From: Bugula neritina
Taxonomy: Eukaryota; Bryozoa; Gymnolaemata; Cheilostomatida; Bugulidae
Assembly (NCBI GenBank): GCA_964035545.1
Contig: OZ037773.1
Span: 6,030,251-6,094,250 of the forward strand
Direction of reading: 5' to 3'
DNA: 64,000 bases
Shown here: one piece after another, positions 26,626 to 39,963 of the stretch
Numbering within the stretch: position 1 is the stretch's first letter
How the letters are laid out: each line of letters begins with the position of its first letter
The notes under the pieces: model-generated
The model's database searches: none
What the model was told of the DNA's origin: nothing
What the model saw: the letters and a program-made list of their open reading frames with translations, nothing else
Position numbers and translations under genes: made by a program

Positions 26626-29600
26626 ATGGGACACTCAAATATATGGAAATCTCACCCTAAAAAATATGGACCAGGTTCTCGAAACTGGTAAGTTATTTTT
26701 CCTTCATAATTATATCTAAAGGAAAACTACAGTTACCATGTTCGATAATTTTTTAATATTTTTATTATAACTTGAAGGAATATCATTAAAAATACATACA
26801 AGTGTTGCACTCAATCTCATACTCTTACTGATCCCTCCTACCCTCACTCTAACTCAGCCAGAATCTCGCTTCGACTAGTACACTCAATTTGAGTTCGACT
26901 ATTTTCACCTTATGTAGTATTAGTGTTGCTGATTCAAAGTAATTCTAAGAGTAAGAGCTTATTTCAGTATCTTGGAGTGCCCCAAAGGGCAAAGTCAATC
27001 CCAATAGCTTTTCTGTTGATTTCTACTACTAGTAAAAATAGAATAAACTCCAAACACGAGAATTCACCATCAGCATTGAGACTTTCGTTTGATCTTAAGT
27101 AAACCTAAGTTTATGATTGATTAATTCAAACAGATTCAAAGTTACACGTTTCATCATTTGGTTTTAATACAAGTCCAACTTTAACTTGCCTTATTGATAA
27201 TTATTGTTTTATAACCAAAATTTAATAAAAGCTAATAATGATAATAATCCTTATAGTTGTTTGCTGTTAGTGTTATAAATCAAATGCATTTAACTTTTTG
27301 CTAATTTTCTCAATTATGTGTTAGCTGCAATGAATTTTGGGTGACTAGTCAATATTCCGAAGGCCCATTAGTCCGAAGGTCCATTAGTCCGAAGGTCCAT
27401 TAGTCCGAAAATTAGTACACATGATAGTAAATAGCATCCTCACTGAGAATATCATTGATTTCACTCACAATCTAGTTTAAGTTCTTGCTTTGTTAAAGCT
27501 GTATGTGGGTGGCATGCGTGTTGCCTACTTGTGATTGTTTAGCCTGAGATTACACTATGACTAGAAAACAGCTGCATCATCTATCAACATTCCATTGCGG
27601 CTGCTTTATAAACAAAGTACACAGCAAGCTATTCACTAGCCTGTCAGCTAACAGGCCTGTAATTAATAATGTAATAAAGATCACATTTGCAATGTATAAA
27701 TCACTTATATTTTATAGAAAGTCTATAAAAGCTATTGAAAATTTCAAAGAAGTTGCTTTGAGGAACAGAAAGATCTACAACATGGTTTTTAAATTTCGAT
27801 TCTATAGCACAATTAGGTGAGGTTTTATTTGGCTGGACTGAATTCTTATATACTAATAGTGTGGCCCCAGCAAGGTAGTTACAGCTAGAAGGTTGCCCTT
27901 ATCTACATATCTTGTGGATATGCTTGGTTTGGTATATTATGGTGTGCAGTTTTGGTTATTCGATTTTAGAGTAGTGTCCAGGATGTTTATAATTTTTAGT
28001 CTTCAATGCATTTTTACAGATATCCCTAATTAAAGATATTTTTAATTACAAAGAGATATTTTCAATTGAAATGGATATATGTATAATTTAATTGATATAA
28101 TAATGCAGTTTAGCAGCTTACAGATAATTGAAGAGATTAAATGTGATACCAAATAATTAACTACCAAGCCAGAGATTTACTATTACATTCAATAGTAAAA
28201 TTCTAAAACAAACCATGCATTATTTTTTTGACGCTAACTTCAAATGCAACTTTTTTTTATAAGTTATGAGGTGCCCGTAATTTTTTACAAAAATACAGTA
28301 CAGTAGACACAAAATGTTTGCTTGGCTTTAATTTTACCGGTTTCATGTTTCTTATACTTTAGTTTTTCAGTTTTTAGTCAACATTAAGGGCCTATATAAG
28401 CTGACTGACTGTAGCTAGAATAGAATTACAGTCCCCTGTCATTTTTACACTAACTGTAAAATAAGTTATACTAATTAAATGCCAGTAAATTATATAAAAA
28501 TAGCCAAAGACAAACAGATAATAAAAAAACTAATAGAAAAAGTTACAATTAACCTATTCTATTGAAGCACATTCCAACATTAAATAAATAATAAATTTTA
28601 TAAATGATAAAAGGATTTATAATGAATTTTTTAAAATTATATTTAGCAAACATCAGTGTATCCTATATGCAAAATTACAATGGTTTGCTAGAAACAACAT
28701 CGGCATGGTAGTCCCTAGTAACTTAAGTCCTAAATCGAAACTTGGAGGAAGATTTTACCTATTTACATTTAATTATGAGTAGCCTATACTAGTGCAGGTA
28801 TGTGTGTGGAGGAGATCGCACACGCCCGCACGCACACACGCACACACGCACACACACATTATATATATATATAAAGGTTGCATTTGGAGTTAGCGTCAAA
28901 AAAAAATAATGGTTTGTTTTAGAATTTTGCTATTGAATGTAATAGTAAATCTCTGGCTTGGTAGTTAATTATTTGGTATCACATTTAATCTCTTCAATTA
29001 TCTGTAAGCTGCTAAACTGCATTATTATATTAATTAAATTATACATATATTTATTTCAATTAAAAATATCTCTTTGTAATTAAAAATATCTTTAATTATA
29101 GGGATATCTGTAAAAATGCATTGAAGACTAAAAATTATAAACATCTTGGACACTACTCTAAAATCAAATAACCAAAGCTGCACACCATAATATACCAAAC
29201 CAAGCATATCCACAAGATATGTAGATAAGGGCAACCTTCTAGCTGTAACTACCTTGCTGGGACCACACTATTAGTATATAAGAATTCAGTCCAGCCAAAT
29301 AAAACCTCACCTAATTGTGCTATAGAATCAAAATTTAAAAACCATGTTGTAGATCTTTGTGTTCCTCAAAGCAACTTTTTTGAAATTTTCAATAGCTTTT
29401 ATAGACTTTCTATAAAATATAGGTGATTTATACACTGCAAATGTGATCCTTATTACATTATTAATTACAGGCCTGTTAGCTGACAGGCTAGTGAATAGCT
29501 TGCTGTGTACTTTGTTTATAAAGCAGCCGCAATGGAATGTTGATAGATGATGCAGCTGTTTTCTAGTCATAGTGTAATCTCAGGCTAAACAATCACAAGT

Positions 29601-30387
29601 AGGCAACACGCATGCCACCCACATACAGCTTTAACAAAGCAAGAACTTAAACTAGATTGTGAGTGAAATCAATGATATTCTCAGTGAGGATGCTATTTAC
29701 TATCAAGTGTACTAATTTTCGGACTAATGGACCTTCGGACTAATGGACCTTCGGACTAATGGGCCTTCGGAATATTGCTCCGTCCCCTGAATTTTGTTCC
29801 CAAGTTCAATGCAACAATATATTATTGCCTATATATTTTTATTGAAGTATTTTGTGAAAAATTTAGAGTCAAATAATCTAGATCTTTCATTTTACTAAAG
29901 CAAGTTTCATTAAATCATTTGAATTTAATGTTTTTTGGAGCAAGTTGACCAAAAGTGGTTATGTAATGTTCAATCAAACAAAAAGTAGTCTAGCCTAAAT
30001 CTTTCATGATGAGTTTTTAGATTTGTGCCTAACAGTGTTTGCTCACTTATACCTTTTCTTTTACTAGTCGAGTCTGCAGCAACCAGCATGGTATCATCAG
30101 AAAGTATGGACTGAACATGTGCAGACAGTGCTTTAGACAGTATGCTAATGATATTGGCTTCATGAAGGTGAGTTAGAGTATATAGTTGCTTGGCAAATCA
30201 CTAAACTGTCCCTTGTGACATGCATGTCAATTATGTGCAGACTGATAACTCTACACTTATGTGCCTGAACATTCATTAACTTCTACTGTCTTGTTTATTG
30301 AATTCATATGATTATTAGATAATTTCTCAAAGTTGTGCTCTCTTTCACTTGATTCAGGCTTTTAACTTTATGTTTCAGATGGACTAA
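26626..30387 (+). CDS. RPS29: 40S ribosomal protein S29 (uS14)
   Basis: Small-subunit head protein, zinc-binding. Three coding exons: 26626-26687, 30068-30167 and 30379-30387, totalling 171 nt and exactly 56 aa, the universal length of the animal protein. The sequence begins [19 protein letters not shown], and the zinc ligands are Cys21, Cys24, Cys39 and Cys42. Cys21 is split by intron 1. The final coding exon is only ATG GAC TAA. Intron 1 is 3.4 kb, most of it the foldback element at 27340-29787. It looks functional. Confidence 0.97.
27340..29787. mobile_element. Foldback / Mutator-like element with 0.9-kb inverted arms
   Basis: Left arm 27350-28250 and right arm 28877-29777 are reverse complements of about 901 bp each, at roughly 97% in the parts I compared. 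They flank a 626-bp centre with a (CA)n/(TA)n stretch. The element is bounded by a 9-bp direct repeat TGAATTTTG (27331-27339 and 29788-29796), a likely target-site duplication. The outermost 10-20 bp of the two ends match only partly. Beside each tip are 16-bp tandem repeats (unit CCGAAGGTCCATTAGT). A 9-bp TSD plus very long TIRs fits a non-autonomous MULE; no transposase is visible. The ORFs 27557-27820 and 29328-29570 are the same arm sequence read in mirror. Confidence 0.88.
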
Positions 30388-30481
30388 CTAGACATCAACT
30401 CATCTAGCAAAGGCTGGCTCTACACCATCTCTAGCCTCCAGCCAGATCTCATAAATTATCTGTGACTCTGGTAGAACATCA

Positions 30482-30487
30482 AATAAA
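30482..30487 (+). terminator. Likely RPS29 polyadenylation signal
   Basis: AATAAA 95 bp after the RPS29 stop codon. Confidence 0.6.
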
Positions 30488-30499
30488 ACATCTTCTTAG

Positions 30500-33143
<2,644 letters not shown>

Positions 33144-35816
33144 CCAAGGGTATTACATCCAAGATACCAGAGAACCAGAGAGAAAAGTACAATCTCTACA
33201 TATTCCTGTTCTCCAATGGATCTTTCTTGCTCTGCAGAATTTGCTTTTCTGCATCTACGTTTAGTGTAGATGATGAAAAGTACAAAGTTGAATAAGTATG
33301 GCAGCCAGATTTCCAGTATCAACTATAATATATAGAATAAATTCCCAGTATAAAGCTTGTTTTAGTGATCAACGCCTTAAAACTCTTGGATATGCTTAAT
33401 TAACTATGGTCAAGTCAGGATTGTCTACATTTATACAGTCTAATCCAGTATACCACACCTGTCACATGAAAGTAAATAGCTAAGATAACTTTATATATAT
33501 AGTAATACCATTCGTATGTGATCCTGGATCATCAATTAATCAATTGAGAAAAATTGATTTCATCATTAAAGTTTCAATTTTTAATTTTCCTAATTTTGTT
33601 TTTAAAGAAATCATTGATGCTTTTATTATTGATTTTTTTATGCTACAAGGTGAATTTAGCTTTGAGATGCTATAGTATAATACACACTAGCATATACAAC
33701 AATAATACAGTTACAGCCATGTGTATACAGATCAACAAGCTTTATTCAAGGACCAATGAAATGAGAGCTTTAGAGGTTATAGCAGATCGGCTAATAAGAA
33801 TGTAGACTCTAACCGTAATCACGTAGTAACTGAAAGTATACGCAACCTCCATATACCGGTCAGTGTCTAAGTAGCTCAGAAGAACATCAATCCATAAAAG
33901 TGCCTTAAAACCAACTGCCAACATGACAACGAGTATAATAGAAATCCGAACTCTGGTCAAGGTGTACCTGTAACAAGGGCATCCATTTTAAGTCGTAGTT
34001 AATTACATTTTCACATTATAGAACTTTAAAAAATTACTTTGTTATCTAATCGGCCATTCAAGTTTGTAATGGCAGAGAGAGAGAGTTTAGTCTAGTGCAG
34101 TAACAGAGAAATTGAGAAAAGCCTTTGTTCTAGATTAGAAATGTAGCAAAAGAAGTTATGTTGAACCTGCACCCCAAACCAAGATTTATATAGAAATTTA
34201 AAGAGTTTGGGCTATCTCAATTTCTCTACTACTGCATCAAAATGAGTCTAGCCTCATCATTATTATAGGACAGGCTTTTTGTGAATACAGCTAACTTCTT
34301 CATAACTCAGGCAAGTTTATAGTCACTACCCTTGAAAAGGTTTTTTTAAAATTGGGCTAAGAACGTATTCATATGTGGCACAGGAGCAATTATGACTAGA
34401 TGCTTTTCCTAACATCACCAATGACCTTTACTGGGGTTCGAACCCATGACTTTAGGTTTAATAAGCCAATGCTCTAACCCCTAGACCACAGTTTATACTC
34501 CCTCAGCTAACTTCTTTATAGACCAAAATTGTTCTAGAAAATGCCAGAATATTAAGTATGCAGAGTATTGAATGCAGCCAGGTATATGCAGACTGCAGAG
34601 AGAAACACATAACCAAGCAATGGACAAACTTCAATAGCCCAAGTTAGTTAATATTCTGGTATTTGCTATATTTTTCATCTAAAGCCCAGGCTTTTCCTAA
34701 TTTCTTCACTACTGGACCGCTTTATCATAGTTATAATGTGGTAAAAGTCTTTTATCTATCGTATCGCACAATTATTTTCAACAAGACTACATCTATATGT
34801 GTATGACGCCATTGACGGATGACTCATGACTCATGACAAATTCTAATTGGGATAGCCTTGCACAAAGACGTGATAATGCAGACCAAAAAATGTACTTTCG
34901 TATGCTTTCTGGTAGTGCCGCTATAGACCAAGACCGGTTCTCCCTTCATTTTGCAGAGTCTCACAATACCAGACATGGTGCTATTAAGGGCAATATCAAT
35001 ACCAAAACTGCCAAACATTCATATAAACATCGCATTCATAAACTTTTCTAATGATTCTAGCTGCTTTGCCTAACTGATTATAAGCACTTTACACCGACTC
35101 TGCTTTATATCATCTGAAGCTGTGCGGTGTATATTTATTTATTTATTTACTTTTTTTTTCTTCCTTTTTTTCTCTCCTGGCAGTAGCTAGCTATTGAGCT
35201 TTGAATCAAAGCATAATTAACAATATTCTTATCTCGTAGACAAAATGGTTTTCTTCCTTACTACTGATAATTTAAACAATTGTTCATACACCACTGCATC
35301 TCGATAAAGGAGCCAAAGCGCTCCGAGTGAGATTAATTAGATGAGATGAGATGAGATGACTCACTGTTGAGAAGATCTCGTGGACGAGAGGTAAATAATT
35401 AGAGCAGAAGTTAGCAGCCAGCTTGAAACTATGGAAGTGGAACTTCTGGGATATTGGGAAAGGAAAATCACATATTCCTCAACGAGTGTCCACTCAGTAG
35501 GCTGTGCGAACCGGGAGTAGGTTATCACCAGCACCATGCATTTCCAGAAACCAAGTATAGCATCTATAGCAGTGATTGTAGCTAGAATGTGGTAGATTGG
35601 AGAGAGTTTGTGGCTCCTACGAATCAGTCGAATGAAGACAATCAGATTCAGTATGTTGACAGCACAGCTCAGTAAAGCAGACACTCCTAGAAGTAGGCTA
35701 AATACACGATGAAATATGTCAGCTGAAGTTATCCCTGCAGTAGTGGTAATATCTAGTGCAGAGGTACTTGGTAGAGTTACTGTGACCCATGGAGAGATTA
35801 ACCTTGTAGTTGACAT
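33144..35816 (-). CDS. Divergent class A GPCR (GPCR-B), 3' end not found
   Basis: Three coding exons on the minus strand: 35816-35365, 33967-33814 and 33322-33144, with intron phases 2, 0, 2, identical to the neighbouring GPCR-A. TM1 has the Asn-bearing AVNILNLIVFIRLIRR. TM2 has TAIDAIL with the conserved Asp. TM3 is SIVSSWLLTSALIIYL with no DRY-type motif. TM4 begins RVRISIILVVMLAVG. TM5 is EIWLPYLFNFVLFIIY. TM6 is EIVLFSLVLWYLGCN. The exon holding TM7 and the tail was not identified, so the gene is either incomplete in my reading or decaying. An acceptor at 35852 suggests a 5' UTR exon. Ligand unknown; the family looks peptide-receptor-like. A SINE sits in intron 1. Confidence 0.7.
34311..34491 (-). 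mobile_element. tRNA-derived SINE, copy 2 (GPCR-B intron 1)
   Basis: The best-preserved head. On the minus strand TGTGGTCTAGGGGTTAGAGC (A-box region) is followed 30 bp later by GGGTTCGAACCCC, a near-perfect B-box. The body is CATAATTGCTCCTGTGCCAC, AATACGTTCTTAGCCC, then an A-run. It is in the same orientation as the host gene. Confidence 0.85.
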
Positions 35817-36473
35817 GGCTGCAGTAATCCAAGAGTTGAAATGATTTGACACTATATTGTTTCTTTGTTGAGTTGCAGTAGCTCAATTAAGCTATAATTC
35901 ATGTAACCTATGCATGTATCAGCTGAAGTGTTAATGTCTAATGTAGCATGTGCTTCTTTTAATAATCACACAAAGCATTGTGTAACAAATCAAACATAGC
36001 TTATTGATTGTGAATGGTTATACTTAACTAAACTTGTTGTACTATATAGCTATGTGTGTCTAGATTGGCTACACTTAGCTATACATAACTCATGGCTACT
36101 GCAGATATGAATGTCAGAATCTGCAGTCTGCAATTCCAATAGCATGAGGAAGTGCAACATCTGGACATGACCCCCTGCAGTTGGCTGGGGTAGCCAATGG
36201 GACATGCATGCATCTCATTTTATATCCCGTTTTGTGGTTATATGTTTTTACCCTGGTGGTGCTGCTAAACAAGGTGTTCAGTGGACTTTTAAAAAGATAA
36301 TGCCTTGACAACTAATGCTACTTTGAAGTTGACATAAGATTTTGTATAACCACTTTAAACTAGTAACTCTTGTCAGATTTTTGTAAACATAATTAGCACT
36401 ATGATAAAAAACAAAGAAGAAAAAACTCGAATAGGTTAGTGTTTAATTATAATCTTGCGTCTTGACTTGTGCT

Positions 36474-36523
<50 letters not shown>

Positions 36524-37834
36524 AATTTTTAATCTGTAATCTCAATGCATATTAAGCCTTTTGTATGCATATATCGCACAAATATATATCTGCTTTTAAA
36601 ATGATCTGTAGCATTACACATGGCTTCAACACACATTTGACTTTTTATTTTATTCCAGACTTTGTGTTGGTTTATGAGCAAATGATATGACATCTGTGAA
36701 AATCAAAGCAGTACTATTTGCATAGCCGGCTATATAACTACAGTCTATGCCCATTATAATATTTGTAAAGACATACGTAGATTAAGAGTTATCTTACTAC
36801 TGCAGGTGTAAAGAAAACCTACTAATAGTTAAATGTTTTAGTGGGTGTGTATTTCACCATTTACCTAAAGCCGACCGCAGATTTTATTAGTGCATTTGAA
36901 CAATTTTTAGTTCTATAGAATAATTTATTACACATTATAATTCTTAAAGCCTAAATTCAACAGTATTTCATTAGAGGTCAGAATAACTTAAGGTACCCAT
37001 GCTAAGTAGAATATGAGCTCCTTCTATAGCAAAGCTCACTTGTAAATGCATTGCATGTACAACACAAAAATACATGTTAAAAAATAATAAGAAAGTATAC
37101 AATGTCATATCAGATGATTAGCATTAACAACAGCATTACTTATAATTACTAAAATATCCTTGAAAACATACTTAAATATATATTCTTACTAAATAATAAA
37201 TACTAGATGTTAGAGCCCTGTGTTTTATATAACAAATTAATTTCCAATCAGCAGCATTAACGGAATTTGGCAAACTATATATTGTAGCATTACTTCACAA
37301 AAGCTATTCTGCAATGTAGTGTAAGTTATAAGAAGTGCAGTGCAATCATATTATAGGATAATTAAAACAAATTAATATAAATATATTATATTTAAACTGA
37401 GTCACCTGTACCTGGTATAAGCAAGCAAGGCTCCTTAACATTGTTAGAATAATAGTTTAAGACTTTACACCCTTTTCAACTTTTTTACAGATAAAAGTAC
37501 TCAAAGTCACAGACTAATTCTTGCTTATACTGAGTTAGACTTAGACTAGAATAAAAGTAAAACTAAAATAGAATTAAACTATAACTAGAATAAAATCAGA
37601 ATTAAAAATAGACTTATAATTAGAATTGAATTAAAATGAAATTAGAATTAAAATTATGCTTAGAATTAGACTAGAAATAGAATATAATTAGAATTAAAGC
37701 TAGACTTAGAAAATTTATAATAGAAATAAAATAGAATAACGCTATAGAACACCAGTTTAGTTTAGCAATGACAAGTCCACTACAGAAACTAAAAGTTTCC
37801 CTAGTCCAATTCAGAACTACAAACTGATTCCAGC
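35817..37834. other. Spacer upstream of GPCR-B
   Basis: No gene seen. It contains a (TA)n run at 36476-36523 and, at about 37510-37720, a degenerate tract of ACTAGAAT/TAGAATTAAA motifs similar in style to the hexamer tracts elsewhere. Confidence 0.5.
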
Positions 37835-37899
37835 TCATATTGAATCTTCAGTGGCCTGGTCTGCAGACTCCAAGAGGTTTTGATTTGCTCCACCGTTAC

Positions 37900-39170
37900 T
37901 TATGTTATTTTTAAAGGCAACGTAAGGTGAGGTATCTCTTGAATAGTTGGTGCTTCTCTCACGCTTGGGCTGGTCTTTTCTACTTTCTCGTAGTCTGGCC
38001 ACATATTCTTAAAAACAAAACAATATGCAACTGGAAACTTGAATTTAATCTAGTTATTGTAGTGATTGAATGATCTAAAGTGCAAATTGCTAAGTGATAA
38101 GGAAAAAAGCAATGATAATTCTAGCTGCAAAACATTTTATTAGAAAATAATTTATTATTTTCTGCACGCTACAGCTAATATAGGATAATAATATTTGGCC
38201 ACCAGCACTTTTGTACCATTAGCAATAATTTGCATAGTGAATAGAAATATGCATCAACATGCTAATGGGCCATTGGAAGATATCATTCAACCTTACAAAA
38301 GCCATTCATGGAATACATTTGTTTTTAAATATTAGAGAACTTATTTATGAAAGTGAAAGAATATCTTTAATAAAAACTCAGCATGGTTGCCAAGCTAAAT
38401 GTATCTTAACTATAAGTTATATATAAAGCTAGTTATAAATAAGAAATATTAATAATTTATTATAATACATAATGTAAAAATAATTTATATTATATGAGTC
38501 TAAGAACTTCACTTGTGTCACTTTACGAATTTGTGGAATAATTCATATAAAATTTCTTTTTGGGAAGCAAATGCTCTAATTAAATGTTACATTGTATGTT
38601 ATGAAGAACATTAACCTTTTATGAAAAACATGATATTTGAATAAATAAAATTATAACACCCAACAGCAAGTAATAAAGTTTTCAAAATTCAAATTTTCTA
38701 AAAAAAGTTTTAAACGTATCTATAATTTAGCTTAGTTTAAACTTGTTTATATATCTATATTTCAAGCTTTGCTTAACCTTCATTTGTAAGCAAAGCAAAT
38801 TTGTAATAATTGGCCAAAAACTGCGTAAGCTACAAAAGAAACTTTTAATTTTAAATATTATAGTTGGCATCGAAATTTCTGCTATTCTATCCAAATGCTA
38901 TATAAGACACATTGATTAGGCAAGCTGTGAAGCTGGTTACAATAATGACAATTTTCTTCATTTTTATGCAAGTTGATTGGCAGCAAATTCACTTAGGAAA
39001 ATCAAATAGAATAAGCAAAAGATTTCTTACCTGCTGTGCACAAATGCTTGGAGAAAGAAATGCAGTGCTTTGGCATGCATGCAAACAATACAAAAGCTCA
39101 CAACATACAAGGGAAAACAAGTCCACATGCGGCTCAACACTTTCATAGTGTTTGCCATTGCAATCCATAG
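37900..39170 (-). CDS. Candidate two-exon small protein (unrecognised)
   Basis: Two minus-strand exons with good borders. 39170-39031 has acceptor CTACAG and donor CAG/GTAAGA. 38007-37900 has acceptor TTTTAAG and ends in TAA. Joined in phase 0, with ATG two bases into the first exon, they encode 81 aa: a start MDCNGKHYESVEPHVDLFS, a Cys/Leu-rich hydrophobic middle, then NMWPDYEKVEKTSPSVREAP and a short tail. I do not recognise it. A second frame through the last exon (38007-37835, ending ESADQATEDSI) is also open and looks like a receptor C-terminal tail, but its phase does not match any neighbouring exon I found. Both readings are uncertain. Confidence 0.35.
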
Positions 39171-39963
39171 CTGTAGGATATAGAGGTAAAGAGTATAACT
39201 GTAAATAAGAATGCGGTAGAATCATACTGCTTATGCTTGTATAGAAATTACACATTGAAGCATTAGAATACATTTAAAATATGCAATACTTTGTATATAA
39301 GTTTTAGTTTCAAGTTGTAAGCAAAACCAAAGCGTCTTAAACAATATAAATCCAGAAACTGTTAAATTATAAAACAACAACATTTATTAAACATTTATTA
39401 ACAAATTATTAAGAAGCCATTCCATATTTTGACTGATATTTACTACACCTAAGTACAGACCTTTTACGATATTTTAAAGCATCTTTTAGCTTTATAAAAT
39501 AAAAATTGCTATGGAAACTAAATAGTATATGGCAGCATTAGAAAGTGCATTATGGTAATTGGAAGTTCTCATAGTGCATACAATGAACTTCTGCTAATGC
39601 AAAGCAATTTATCCTGTGAACAACTATTCATGAATTTACAATCAATTGTATTTTGAGTTTCCTAGTATCAGCTGAGGTAAAAATTAATATAATTGATAGC
39701 TGCTGCTACTCCAAGCTGGGTATAAGCCATGCGACTTGAGTACTTATGAATAAATCCGTATTTGTAAACATATATTTTCTATTTTAAGTAATTACCAAAA
39801 AAATAATATATTTAACCTATTCTTACAAATTATGATATTGTAATTATACAATTTGCATTACAAAAATAAAAGCTTTAGGTAAATCACGTGAAAGTAAACA
39901 GTTTTTGTTTAACTAATAAATACAGTAAGTGCAGCAAATAAAATTAAAGCGACACAACATGGG

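Noticed and set aside
27557-27820. 87-aa ORF mirrored at 29328-29570
   Set aside because: It lies in both arms of the foldback element, has no splice or domain support, and coding is explained by arm identity.
34430-34491. tRNA gene suggested by A- and B-box
   Set aside because: The head is followed by the shared SINE body and appears in other copies; it does not fold into a full tRNA by eye.
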